Part shown: positions 48,050 to 58,531 of the stretch, one piece after another
How positions within the stretch are numbered: position 1 is the first letter of the stretch
How the letters are laid out: each line of letters begins with the position of its first letter
NCBI RefSeq assembly: GCF_005843885.1
Contig: NZ_CP040443.1
Coordinates: forward strand, 2,108,001-2,172,000
DNA from: Escherichia sp. E4742
GTDB lineage: Bacteria > Pseudomonadota > Gammaproteobacteria > Enterobacterales > Enterobacteriaceae
Reading direction: 5' to 3'
Length of the DNA: 64,000 bases
Made by a program: the position numbers and the translations under genes
Notes under the pieces: model-generated
Told to the model about the DNA's origin: nothing
Seen by the model: the letters and a program-made list of their open reading frames with translations, nothing else
Databases searched by the model: none

Positions 48050-48262
48050 ATGAATAAGGATAATAATGAACAAATTGTTGGGTTTCTGGAAAGCCAGAAA
48101 AAATCTTCCCGTAAAACATCCTTCAGTACCCGTGAAATTGCTGATGCGGTCGGGCTGACAATATATCAAGCCCGGTGTTGTCTGGAGATATTGCAGTCGT
48201 CCTGCGTGGTGGAAAAAGTAAATTCAGGCCGGGGAAGACCCGGGCAGTGGAAGCTGCTCTGA
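48050..48262 (+). CDS. PapI/FaeA/PefI-family regulator
   Basis: This 70-residue winged helix-turn-helix protein has the PapI pattern STREIADAVGLTIYQARCCL and the C-terminal wing SGRGRPGQWKLL. PapI-type proteins bind Lrp-GATC complexes and shift the methylation switch. The matching GATC pair is at 37453 and 37555. ATG 48050 has a weak GTGGGTGAATA leader. Confidence 0.9.
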   Translation: MNKDNNEQIVGFLESQKKSSRKTSFSTREIADAVGLTIYQARCCLEILQSSCVVEKVNSGRGRPGQWKLL

Positions 48263-48318
48263 GAATGTTTTCTGAAAGGATTATTTCCCGGTGATGTTTT
48301 TATCTGGCTATTTCAAAT

Positions 48319-48771
48319 ATGAAAAGTATGGAGGGTGACAGCATTTTGAATGCAGGACATGTGACTAATGCCAGGCATTTGCCGGTATTAATGTATCACC
48401 ACGTCAGCAATAAACTCGGGCTGGTCACATTATCCCCCGAGGCCTTCCGGGCGCAGATGAAGTGGCTGGCCGAATCCGACTGTATACCCTCACTGCGGTC
48501 AGTGAAGAGCAGCATGTTCTGCGACATGACCAGTATGCGGCGCGTTACAGAGAGTGCTGGATATCAGCAAGTGGTGTGTATGGCGGCAATGGCTTTTTAC
48601 CGACTATCCGTGCCGCGGCCACGTAAAAGGGCGGAGGATATATCGGCCCGCAAACGGGCGGAATATCTGCCGGAACGGACTGCATTCAGTAAACAGTTGT
48701 CATACAGAATAGCAACACATTCTTCTCATACTAAAGATATTAAAAAGTTAAAGAAAAACACAGACCAGTAG
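48319..48771 (+). pseudogene. Polysaccharide-deacetylase-like remnant
   Basis: The first 45 residues after the start include LPVLMYHHVSNKLGLVTLSP and FRAQMKWLAESD, the N-terminal strand of the NodB/polysaccharide-deacetylase fold. After about residue 55 the similarity ends and the tail is basic and unstructured, so the catalytic domain is missing. It is probably the joint of a deletion. The gene for the outer-membrane protein starts 4 bp later. Confidence 0.6.
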
Positions 48772-48774
48772 CAG

Positions 48775-49704
48775 ATGGACATAAAACATTATTCACTTTC
48801 CGCCATGACGTGTGGCCTGTTTTTCGCGCTGTTTCATTTTCCGGCAGTGGCTGATAACAAAAATACATCATCATCCCTGTTACCTTTTTTCAGTGAGCTG
48901 GCGGAGGGGTATAACCTGCCGGCGCCGTACGGTGTGGGGGTGAACCATATGGCAATACGGCAGGGTATTCAGGTTGACAGTATCCGCTTCTCAGGTATGA
49001 AGCTGGGGCGTCTGCCGGTGGACGGGCTGGTTGACATCCGTGTCGGCAGAACACGGCAAAAAAGCCATACTGAAACCCTCCGACTGGATGCATGGGTGCT
49101 GCCTTTTATGAATGTTTATGGTGTGGCCGGGCGAACGAAGGGACATTCTGTATCGGATGTCAGTATCCGGCCTCCGGTATTTACCGGGGGCGCATTTCCG
49201 TCAGGTAAAACGCAGGATTTGAATTTCCGCCTGAATTATAAGGGAAACACATATGGTGCGGGGATAGCTCTGGCTGGCGGAATGAACAATATGTTTATGT
49301 CGCTGGATGCTAATTACACGCAGACCCGCTTTGATGTGCTTGACGGACATATTAATGCCATGACCCTGACGCCGCGGGTGGGGTATCGTTTTTCACTGCC
49401 GGAGACGGCGTATTTTCCTGCGGGCAGTCTGAGTATCTGGGTGGGAAGTATGTACCAGGATGTGCAGCAGGATTTCAGGGGGAAACTGAGCAGGCTTTCC
49501 CTGCCATCTCCGGCACTGCAGCTGTGGCTTAAGCGGGTGGATAAAAACGGGGATGCGCGATTTGAGGTCAGGCAGCACCTGAAGCATCCATGGAATGTCA
49601 TGACAGGAATGCGTTATGACGTAACCCGTCATGCCAGCCTGACCGCGGAGGTCGGCTTTGAAACGCGTAAGAGCATCTTCGTGTCCGGGGAGTACCGCTT
49701 CTGA
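48775..49704 (+). CDS. Putative outer-membrane beta-barrel protein
   Basis: This 309-residue protein has a signal peptide (about 27 residues, FALFHFPAVA|DNKN), alternating hydrophobic strands typical of a barrel (TYGAGIALAGG, MFMSLDANYTQTRFDV, LTAEVGFETRKSIFVSGEYRF) and a C-terminal Phe, the signal for the Bam machinery. No cysteine is present. I do not recognise the family. It is followed by a DUF4056 gene and a second barrel-like gene, so the three probably act together. Confidence 0.7.
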   Translation: MDIKHYSLSAMTCGLFFALFHFPAVADNKNTSSSLLPFFSELAEGYNLPAPYGVGVNHMAIRQGIQVDSIRFSGMKLGRLPVDGLVDIRVGRTRQKSHTETLRLDAWVLPFMNVYGVAGRTKGHSVSDVSIRPPVFTGGAFPSGKTQDLNFRLNYKGNTYGAGIALAGGMNNMFMSLDANYTQTRFDVLDGHINAMTLTPRVGYRFSLPETAYFPAGSLSIWVGSMYQDVQQDFRGKLSRLSLPSPALQLWLKRVDKNGDARFEVRQHLKHPWNVMTGMRYDVTRHASLTAEVGFETRKSIFVSGEYRF

Positions 49705-49754
49705 ACATAACGGAAAATACGGTATATGGTCGCCTGATCCACTGGCTGGCGGGG

Positions 49755-50849
49755 ATGTTGTGTCTGGTTGTCAGCACGACACTGCCCGTACAGGCGGCCA
49801 TTCCGCTTCTGTTGTGGCCGGACCGTGGTACAGAGAACGGTGCTGTCTGGCCTGTGATGTCCCCGTTACCGGCCCCTGAGGGACTCCGGGCCTGTTGTGC
49901 TCTGGGGTATGACATGCGGGTCAGAATACCCGGGATGGCAGCAGCATTACCCTTTTACCAGGTGGACAATATTGTGAGCGCAGGAACCACCGGAGGGCAT
50001 CACTACAATGACAGCCTGTTGCCGGTAAGTATAAACGGGGGGGCAGCAGAATATAACGGCATTGTCTGGACTGCGAAAGGCGGATTTGTGGATACAGCAC
50101 ATGTGCGGGATACCGCGGATATGACAGTCTGGATTTTTACGAATCTGTGGCCACGCCTGGGAGACGCATTTTCCCTGAATCCGGGGCGGGAAGAGCTTGT
50201 GCAGCGGCGGCTGGTTTTCCGGGCTTTCACGCCGCCATCCTCACCCCGCGAGCGGTATATTCTGGCGGCAGGGATGGCGGCACGACTGGCATGGCAACTG
50301 GCGGCCTGGCATGAAATTGCTCAGTGGTATGGTTTTGAATCCGTGCCGGGATTTTCTGAAGAAGTTTCCGCGTTCTCTCCGGAAGACCTGTGGTCCAACA
50401 TGCTGGGTGCCCGGATTGCTGAGTCCCTGATACTGAGCGGGCATGTGTCCGGCCGGAGAATGTATGAGGTGGCCATGGGGCAGGCATTGCGGCAGGTGCT
50501 GACACAGCTGGGCGCAGCAACGCATGCCGGAACCCGAGCCCGCCTCAGACAACTGGACGGGTTATGGTGGGACAGTCGGCGTGTACTGCCGGATAAATGG
50601 TTGTTACGCAGACGTAATTACGATATGGCAGATGTGCGTTGTCCGACCCCGGTTCCGGGTGGGGATGCTTCTGTACTGTGTCTGACGCTACCACTGTCGG
50701 CAGGGACGATGCCGGCAGCGCTTCAGCTCTGGCCCGGGCAGAAGATGCGGCGCCTGCCTGCCACGACGGGGTTTTATTCTGTGGCGGATTTTTCCCGTCT
50801 GGCCGCTATGGCTGAAAGAGCGGACATGTTACAGGCAGTAAACAGATGA
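49755..50849 (+). CDS. DUF4056 domain protein, probably exported
   Basis: This 364-residue protein begins with a hydrophobic stretch ending PVQA|AIPL, but from ATG 49755 the signal lacks a positive N-region. The frame is open upstream to 49701 (GRLIHWLAGMLCLV), so a non-ATG start overlapping the end of the barrel gene is possible. The conserved WHEIAQWYG motif looks like a metal site (HExxxxY), and RERYILAAGMAARLAWQLAA precedes it. DUF4056 function is unknown; export suggests a periplasmic or surface enzyme. It lies between two barrel-like genes. Confidence 0.7.
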   Translation: MLCLVVSTTLPVQAAIPLLLWPDRGTENGAVWPVMSPLPAPEGLRACCALGYDMRVRIPGMAAALPFYQVDNIVSAGTTGGHHYNDSLLPVSINGGAAEYNGIVWTAKGGFVDTAHVRDTADMTVWIFTNLWPRLGDAFSLNPGREELVQRRLVFRAFTPPSSPRERYILAAGMAARLAWQLAAWHEIAQWYGFESVPGFSEEVSAFSPEDLWSNMLGARIAESLILSGHVSGRRMYEVAMGQALRQVLTQLGAATHAGTRARLRQLDGLWWDSRRVLPDKWLLRRRNYDMADVRCPTPVPGGDASVLCLTLPLSAGTMPAALQLWPGQKMRRLPATTGFYSVADFSRLAAMAERADMLQAVNR

Positions 50850-50869
50850 CAGGAATGGAGACGCAAATA

Positions 50870-51721
50870 ATGATAAAAGCTGTGCATGGTCGTATTCTGG
50901 TACTGACGGGGGAATACTCCTGGCGTCTGCCGGAGCATACGGACATGAAGCTGAGGGGATGTTTGCAAAACTGCTGAGCCTGCAGGTGTCGGAGGATATC
51001 AGTGCCTCCGGACTGGGGGCCGGAAATAATCGTATCCGAAAATTTTCCATCCCCTGGCACAGCGACTGTCAGCCAGAGAACGGAAAGGTGTGTGCAGGCG
51101 TTATGGCCCGGGGAAGTTACATGGATATGAAAACCGACATGGAGGATGGGGATTTGTTTCACTGGGAAGCATATGGTCTGTCGGTGGGGGGAGAGGGAAC
51201 AGTAAAGCTGTCAGGCGCCGTTTCGCTCAGAGGAGGCGTAAGTGTTGGCTATTCCCGTATATATAACCGCAGTCACATTCAGGATGAGGTGTACAGGTAT
51301 CCTGCCCTGGAGTGGAGACATAAGAATGTCCTGTTTGTCAGTCCTGAAATTGAAGGGATGATGACAGCCGGTGATTTCAGTCTGCGGACGGGGGGGGGCC
51401 TTCCTGTCAGCATCTGAGCGGTCATCCGGAACGCGGGATATCGGCACACGGGCGGGAAGTTATTTCCTTCGGACAGCATACACGTTCCGGAATGCGTTCA
51501 CTCTGGCTGGACGACGGGGAAATATCATTGTCGGAAATAATACAGGGGGGTTTTATGGTGCCGGTTATCGTGATGACCTGGGATTCAGCCTGGTGAATGA
51601 AACACAGCTCCTGGCTGATATTCCCTTTGCCTGGGACAACGCAACAAAGTATATCCGTAGCGGCCCCGGGTTATTACTGACGGATAACGGCTCCGGGGCG
51701 TGTCATTCACTTTCAGTCTGA
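50870..51721 (+). pseudogene. Second outer-membrane barrel-like protein, broken at two G tracts
   Basis: Three frames read as one 283-residue protein. The first is MIKAVHGRILVLTG (frame of 50870). A missing G in the 5-G tract near 50908-50912 moves into GILLASAGAYGHEAEGMFAK, and an extra G in the 9-G tract at 51390-51398 moves into AFLSASERSSGTRDIGTRAG...HSLSV. The joined product has a signal peptide, barrel-like strands (YGLSVGGEGTVKLSGAVSLR, TFRNAFTLAGRRGNIIVGNN) and no stop. The two shifts cancel in total length. It may be phase-variable, decayed or a sequencing artefact. Confidence 0.6.
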
Positions 51722-51920
51722 GAATGTGATGCAGGAGAGGGGGGGGCTGAATCAGGTGGAATTTGCTCATGAAATTACATAACGGGCGTATACAGGGATG
51801 AGGATATCCCTCACGCATAAAAATAACCCGGTTCTCTTCCGTGCCGGTAACCGTGACCCGGGTACCATGATCGTCCAGATATTGCTGGTCGGGTCCGGGT
51901 ATGAATATATCATCAGACAT
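51585..51920 (-). CDS. DUF4222-like small protein
   Basis: The first 55 residues (DDHGTRVTVTGTEENRVIFM then REGYPHPCIRPLCNFMSKF) resemble, from memory, small phage-type DUF4222 proteins (pattern HGxxVTVxxxxxNRVxFxRxGY). The remaining frame overlaps the end of the broken barrel gene and is probably not part of the original protein. The 51722-52073 region holds nothing else recognised. Confidence 0.5.
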   Translation of the reverse strand: MSDDIFIPGPDQQYLDDHGTRVTVTGTEENRVIFMREGYPHPCIRPLCNFMSKFHLIQPPPLLHHILRLKVNDTPRSRYPSVITRGRYGYTLLRCPRQREYQPGAVFHSPG

Positions 51921-52073
51921 AATGATTAAAATCAGAAACGTTCAGGATAAAATTTAAAAATATATACAGAAACGGCGAAGATATAATTCATTTTCACGGG
52001 AAGGTACCTGGCATATTATGCCATACCATATTTCCGGGCTGTTCTGTACGAAAAGGTCAGGGGCATAAGCAGG

Positions 52074-52919
52074 ATGACATTACAGAACAAGGTTATTGCC
52101 GGTGTGATTGCGTTTGCGGAGCATTTGCTTGAGAGTGAATTGCGGTCAGATATCAATCAACTGGTGAGATATTCCGGGTACAGTCACAGACATCTCCAGC
52201 GCCTGTTCAGAAATAAAACGGGGATGTCGGTGGGAGATTATATTCGCCGCAGGCGACTGACGCGGGCAGCAATACTGGTTCGTCTGACCGGATATCCATT
52301 ACATGACATTGCCATCAGTGTGGGATTTGATTCCCAGCCGTCGTTTAACCGTGAATTCAGAAAAAGGTTTGGTTGTTCTCCCGGAATATACCGGAGCAGA
52401 CCTGGCTGGGACCTGTCATTACTGACTCCCCGGGCTGAACTGGACGAAACAGGAGTAGTGCAATACAGCACGGGAAAATGTGTCCGTGAATGGCGTGATG
52501 TCCGTGTCCGGAAGTTTATCTCGGAAGGGCATATCCCCGTAACCCATGAAAGCCGGCATTATGCGCGCGTGCTGGATACGGTGTTTTCTGCCGTCCGGGA
52601 AAATACGGGAGAGGTGACAGTGGTGTCCGGAACGGAACCTGTAAATACCGGTTATCGCATAGTCACATATCTGGTCTGTGATGACGGAGATACAGCACTT
52701 TCCTTCGGCGGACGGGAATACCTTAAATTCAGATTCAGAACGTCACGGGAAAGCCATCTGCAGAATATATGTACGTTGTATATGTGCGTCCTGACAAATA
52801 AGAAATACATGCCGGCAGATGATGTTCATACAGAAGTTTTCAGTTACAGAGAGGGGGTGTTATGGTGTGAGCTGTTTATACCATTATGGGAGGAAGATGA
52901 AATGTCTGTTCTTCGTTAA
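52074..52919 (+). CDS. AraC/XylS-family transcriptional regulator (Rob/SoxS-like)
   Basis: This 281-residue regulator has an N-terminal AraC DNA-binding domain with two helix-turn-helices (QLVRYSGYSHRHLQRLFRNK, PLHDIAISVGFDSQPSFNRE) followed by FRKRFGCSPGIYR. The C-terminal 150 residues resemble a Rob/GyrI-like effector domain, so the layout is Rob-like rather than Rns-like. ATG 52074 follows AAGCAGG. It probably controls the nearby fimbrial or barrel genes; target unknown. Confidence 0.85.
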   Translation: MTLQNKVIAGVIAFAEHLLESELRSDINQLVRYSGYSHRHLQRLFRNKTGMSVGDYIRRRRLTRAAILVRLTGYPLHDIAISVGFDSQPSFNREFRKRFGCSPGIYRSRPGWDLSLLTPRAELDETGVVQYSTGKCVREWRDVRVRKFISEGHIPVTHESRHYARVLDTVFSAVRENTGEVTVVSGTEPVNTGYRIVTYLVCDDGDTALSFGGREYLKFRFRTSRESHLQNICTLYMCVLTNKKYMPADDVHTEVFSYREGVLWCELFIPLWEEDEMSVLR

Positions 52920-53080
52920 GCGGGGTATATGTTCTGGTCTGCTCCGTAATAATGGCTAACACATCTGAAATTAAGTGTTTTTTATTTACCGGAAATACCG
53001 GGTCAGGCTGTTTCCCGGAGTATGAATATTCATCGGGGAATGTCAGCATTTATATGATAACGGAATGATGGTGTCTGAGA

Positions 53081-53719
53081 ATGTATAAAAGAAAACTGTT
53101 GCCTCTTATTCTGGGGCTGCTGCTTTCCGGTACGGCTGTTGCACAGGAATATACAACATATTCAGTACTGGACAAACCGGTGGCTGAAACAGTACAGAAC
53201 AATGAAACGGTTGTTGAGTTTTTTTCGTTCTACTGTCCTCCCTGTTACGCCTTTTCTCAGGGATACGGTATTGACGGCGCAATAAGAGAGAGTCTGCCTG
53301 CTGGCGGGAAAATGGTGAAATACCATGCAGATTTACTGGGCTCGCTGGGGAATGAGCTGACCCGGGCATGGTCAGTGGCCATGCTGAGCGGCCTGGAGGA
53401 GAAAGTGGAACCATTGTTGTTTGAGGCCACGATGGTTTCCCGGACACTGCAGACACCGGAGGATATCCGCGCGGTGTTCGTGAAGGCAGGGATGCCCGCA
53501 GAAGAGTATGAACGTATGCTTGCCAGCCAGGAAGTGGCAGACATGACAGAGAAGCAGAAACGCCTGTTTAAAGAGTACGGAGTGACCGGAACACCCTCGA
53601 TATATGTTAACGGCAGATATCATATTGAGAATGGTGCATTTCAGGCTGACAGCGTGGAGGCTTTCCACAAAAGTTATGTTGCAGCTGTGATGTCATTGCT
53701 GAACAGAAAGGATAAATAA
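53081..53719 (+). CDS. Second SrgA/DsbA-like periplasmic thiol oxidoreductase
   Basis: This 212-residue paralogue of the gene at 46915 has the same CPPC site (FYCPPCYAF), TGTPSIYVNGRYH cis-Pro loop and a signal peptide ending SGTAVA|QEYT. The two are about half identical by eye, with extended matching runs (EFFSFYCPPC, KVEPLLFEAT). Why two copies exist is unclear; each may serve a different substrate (pilins, adhesin or barrel proteins). Confidence 0.9.
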   Translation: MYKRKLLPLILGLLLSGTAVAQEYTTYSVLDKPVAETVQNNETVVEFFSFYCPPCYAFSQGYGIDGAIRESLPAGGKMVKYHADLLGSLGNELTRAWSVAMLSGLEEKVEPLLFEATMVSRTLQTPEDIRAVFVKAGMPAEEYERMLASQEVADMTEKQKRLFKEYGVTGTPSIYVNGRYHIENGAFQADSVEAFHKSYVAAVMSLLNRKDK

Positions 53720-53727
53720 TAACACTG

Positions 53728-54294
53728 GTGATACCGATGGTTGTATGGGTAAGCGGGGGCAGTTGTTATGAAACGACCGGGGTGATAACTCTGCTGAATG
53801 ACCGGGGGATTGTGGCCCGGGATTTTCGTGCAGGGCGCCGTTTTTGCGCCGGAGATACCCTGATTCTCTGTCTCAGTAGTGCACCATTGCTGGGGTGGTG
53901 CCGGTATCTGAAAACAGCACGCTGGATAGCCGGACGTTATGATATCCGGTTGATTGTACTGTGTCCTGAGGTGGTGTACCGGTCTGGTGTAGTCTGTGGA
54001 AGAAATATGGTGGCAGTGAACGGAGAGAGTGAGCTCTTTCAGTTAATTCAGGTATTAACACAGACGGTACTGAATAATTTTCAGAAAGGAGATAAGGAGG
54101 ATAATCAGAATGTGATGTGGCCAGTTTTTCTGGAGAAGGCCTCAGAGATATTGTTGATTTCACCGTCTTCAGAAACAGACGTTACACGGGCACAGAGAGC
54201 GTACCGCCAGAGAAACCTGATGGTTCAGCATCTGGGATTTCCTTCTCTGCTGAAACTGAAAGTTTTCATGGCGGGCGAACGCATCTTCTGTTAA
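53728..54294 (+). CDS. Putative transcriptional regulator fragment
   Basis: This 188-residue protein has a receiver-like N-terminal half (VWVSGGSCYETTGVITLLND, LILCLSSAPLLGWCRYL) without the phospho-Asp pocket. The C-terminal part starts like a LuxR domain (LISPSSETDVTRA) but lacks the rest of the helix-turn-helix, so it is probably a frameshifted member of the fimbrial LuxR-type regulators. It starts 8 bp after the second SrgA-like gene (GTG 53728 or ATG 53737). Confidence 0.45.
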   Translation: MIPMVVWVSGGSCYETTGVITLLNDRGIVARDFRAGRRFCAGDTLILCLSSAPLLGWCRYLKTARWIAGRYDIRLIVLCPEVVYRSGVVCGRNMVAVNGESELFQLIQVLTQTVLNNFQKGDKEDNQNVMWPVFLEKASEILLISPSSETDVTRAQRAYRQRNLMVQHLGFPSLLKLKVFMAGERIFC

Positions 54295-54741
54295 TTCGTT
54301 TTCGGGGCGGTGTTGTGCATTTTTTCTGTGACGGAATGGTTCAGAATGAGTGATTATCATTGTTCCCGGTGTTCAACGGGGCATCTGAGTGATATTTTCC
54401 GCAAAGAAATGAGGATATCTGTTCCGTTTGCCGCATTTCGGTGTGTTTTTTTATTCCTGAAACTGACAGAGAAAGAAAAAATCTGAAAATTTTTACAGAG
54501 TTGAAACGGAGCAAAAATGCAGGGGAAAAACTTCTCTGGCTTGTCGTTACTTATGACGATTTGTTCTTACCTTTCATGATGTTATTGCATCATTTATTGC
54601 TTCTCAGTTGACTTTCTTCGCACTTGTGTCACCAGTGATAATTCAGTCGATGGCGTATTAATCGGCATATGGCCTGTATCCGACGGCCTCAGACGTCGGG
54701 CGTTCAGTCCCGTTTGTAATGTCGATGTCTGGTGCAGAGGG
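54295..54741. other. Gap with no supported gene
   Basis: Short ORFs on both strands lack family features. The stretch lies at the change of strand between the regulator and the channel gene and is AT-rich at 54460-54600. Confidence 0.45.
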
Positions 54742-55365
54742 TTATTTGTCTGATACCGAAAACCCACTGACGATGCGGGCAATAAAGACCAGTGAGTAAA
54801 TATAGCCCGTGAGAATAACCAGAATGGTGGCATTACGGGCCGGCCAGCTGACGGCAACAATATCGCCATAGCCTACGGTCAGAATACTGATGAAAGAATA
54901 ATAAAAAAGTTCATTCATCATCTGCAACTCATCATTTGACAGCCCACGGAATGCGCCGGGCATATGGTTTTCTATCGCAGAAAACATGAAAAATCCCATA
55001 TAGCCAATAAGCAGAAAGCCACTCAGCGCAGCGCAGATGGACTCTGTGTTTATCCGGGCGGAGAAAATCACCTGGCGGAACACAATCACTGACAGAATGA
55101 GGAAAAAGACCAGATAACTCCCGTAGTACAGCTGTGTCATGGCGTTGATGGGGGGCAGCCAGTGTGTGGTGATAAAAATTATCAGCAACACAATAAATGA
55201 AACGACCTGATGGCGACGCTGCAACAGATTAACGCCCGCCACAATCTGCAGAACGGTATTCAGCTCGTATCCTGCAGCGTTCAGTGGAAACAGATTGAGA
55301 AAGAAGGTGCTCAGCAGTGCAGTGAAAAGAAAAGCAAATTTGTGTTGTTTCATTATCTTTAACAT
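54742..55365 (-). CDS. Two-pore-helix potassium-channel-like protein
   Basis: This 207-residue protein has about six hydrophobic segments and the K+ selectivity filter TVGYGD (about residue 173) between two helices, the Ion_trans_2 layout. It has no RCK or other cytoplasmic regulator domain, so gating is unknown. Such channel proteins are known on plasmids and islands of enterobacteria; their role is unclear. ATG 55365 or 55353 (MKQHKFAFLF) are both possible. Confidence 0.82.
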   Translation of the reverse strand: MLKIMKQHKFAFLFTALLSTFFLNLFPLNAAGYELNTVLQIVAGVNLLQRRHQVVSFIVLLIIFITTHWLPPINAMTQLYYGSYLVFFLILSVIVFRQVIFSARINTESICAALSGFLLIGYMGFFMFSAIENHMPGAFRGLSNDELQMMNELFYYSFISILTVGYGDIVAVSWPARNATILVILTGYIYSLVFIARIVSGFSVSDK

Positions 55366-55432
55366 AAAGGTGCGTATTACCGTAAAGGAGATCGGTTCGT
55401 GTCACTTTCACAGAACCGTTTTTAAATTACCT

Positions 55433-55910
55433 TCACTGCTCTCCTTCGGTCAACGGAGATTGTATTTTCCACATTGACCCTCCTTTAAGTTCGATCTTGA
55501 TACTGCCATGAACCAGTCGATCCAGGATGGCATCCGCATGTGTGGAGTCTCCGATCATTTTGTACCAGTTTTCCACTGGCAACTGGCTCACTACGATGAT
55601 TGAGCCTCGTTGGTACATCAGATCCACTATTTCCAGCAGGTCGCTGCGCTGTTCTGATGAGAGAGGCTCTAGCCCCAGTCATCCAGAAGCAGCAGATCGC
55701 TATTATTCAGCTAGGTCAGAAGTTTGCTGTATCTTCCATCAGCATGCCCCTGATAGCACTGTTCCATCAGCGCTTTCAGGCGATAATAGTAGACCTTATA
55801 TCCCTGTCGGCAGACATCATGACCAAGTGCACACGCCAGGAACGTTTTACCGCTGCCGGTGGCCACGGTCAGTAAAATATTTTGTTTCAGGGTTAACCTG
55901 TTTCCCTGAC
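55433..55910 (-). pseudogene. IS21-family IstB ATPase remnant
   Basis: The Walker A region reads LTVATGSGKTFLACALGHDV. Downstream LNNSDLLLLDDWGLEPLSSE and YKMIGDSTHADAILDRLVHG match the IstB C-terminus. A TAG stop near 55710 and a missing G in TGGGG near 55672 break the frame. The 5' end is cut by the left end of the IS911-like element at 55911. Confidence 0.82.
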
Positions 55911-55982
55911 TGTAGTGGCACACTGAATTTGGCCACCTGAAAAGAGGTGATATGCTCACCTCAGAACAACACAGGTGCTCCA

Positions 55983-56708
<726 letters not shown>

Positions 56709-57662
56709 TTTGCAAGGTTACCGGCAGATGCTGGCATGGATGACTTCGTTTGGGGCATTAAAGCGAATTGGTGTTGAGTGTACAGGCACCTATGGATCAG
56801 GTCTGCTTCGCTATTTACAGAATGCCGGGTTAGAAGTTCTTGAGGTGACTGCGCCAGATCGGATGGAGCGACGCAAACGGGGTAAAAGTGACACGATTGA
56901 TGCTGAATGTGCCGCTCACGCCGCATTCTCCGGAATAAGAACCGTCACACCCAAAACGCGCAATGGCATGATTGAGTCTCTGCGGGTATTAAAAACTTGC
57001 CGAAAAACAGCAATATCAGCCCGCAGAGTCGCTCTCCAGATTATCCATTCCAATATTATCTCTGCCCCGGATGAATTACGTGAACAGCTCAGAAATATGA
57101 CGCGCATGCAGCTTATCAGGACTCTGGGATCCTGGCGGCCTGATGCCAGTGAATACCGCAATGTTACCAACGTTTATCGTATTTCATTAAAGTCTCTTGC
57201 TCGACGCTATCTCGAGTTACATGACGAAATCGCTGATTTGGATGTCATGATTGCGGCAATTGTCGATGAGCTGGCGCCTGAACTGATTAAACGTAATGCT
57301 ATTGGATACGAAAGCGCTTCGCAGTTGCTGATCACGGCAGGAGACAATCCCCAACGATTAAGATCAGAATCAGGTTTGCGGCACTGTGTGGTGTTAGCCC
57401 TGTTCCCGTATCTTCAGGAAAAATGAATCGTTATCGACTTAACCGGGGTGGAGATCGTGCTGCAAATAGTGCACTTCACATCATTGCCATCGGACGTTTG
57501 CGAACTGACGATAAAACGAAGGAATATGCCGCCAGACGAGTAGCGGAAGGGCATACAAAAATGGAAGCAATACGCTGCCTGAAGCGCTATATCTCACGCG
57601 AAGTTTATACATTACTGCGTAATCAAAACAGGCAGATCAACAGCATCCCGATAACGGCTTGA
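56709..57662 (+). pseudogene. IS110-family transposase, 5'-truncated and frameshifted
   Basis: The fragment starts within [20 protein letters not shown] and carries ECTGTYGSGLLRYL and KSDTIDAECAAHAAF (DEDD-type core). Near 57378 a T is missing from a T run: the frame should read SGFAALCGVSPVPVSSGK, then MNRYRLNRGGDRAANSALHI in the second frame. The N-terminal 60 or so residues, with the first catalytic Asp, are missing. Confidence 0.82.
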
Positions 57663-57669
57663 CTCTTAG

Positions 57670-57987
<318 letters not shown>

Positions 57988-57995
57988 CCACTACA

Positions 57996-58531
57996 GATAC
58001 AGAATTTTGCTATCCTGTATGCTCTGTTTTACATGATAATCATGTTTGCCGGAAATAACTTATTCCTGGAATTACATGAATGCCGTGATTTTTCTCTGGA
58101 TATATACCCCCTGATTTATATAGTAATATAACTATATATTCCGGGAGGTAACTGAACAGGCCTGCAGCAACCACTGACACAGACTCATGATAAAACAGTT
58201 CCGGTCTTACTGTTGTCCGGTTCCTGCACGGTGACCGGAGTGTTAGCGGGCACCGGTACATACTGGCGATGTATTGTTACGTTGTGGCGTCATAAATTCA
58301 CTGTTCTCCCTGTCCGGCACTCAAAGTGATATGGGCAGGATAAAGATATGTTTCTGAGCGATAATATAACGGCACTCAACTATTTCCGGTTCTGTCAGTA
58401 TCAGGCTGTTTACCACAAAAACCAGGTTATTACGGTTTTTGTTATGTTCCCGGTGGCATGTAATATTAAATGATGCATAGCTGAACTATTATCCTATACT
58501 CGTTGTGAATATTAATTCTGGTGATAAAAGC
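57996..58531 (+). promoter_or_regulatory. Upstream region of aah-aidA
   Basis: This 536-bp, AT-rich stretch holds no supported ORF and lies between the IS911-like right end and aah. The promoter of aah-aidA should lie here; TATCCTATACTCGTTG near 58490 offers a weak -10-like hexamer. Confidence 0.5.
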
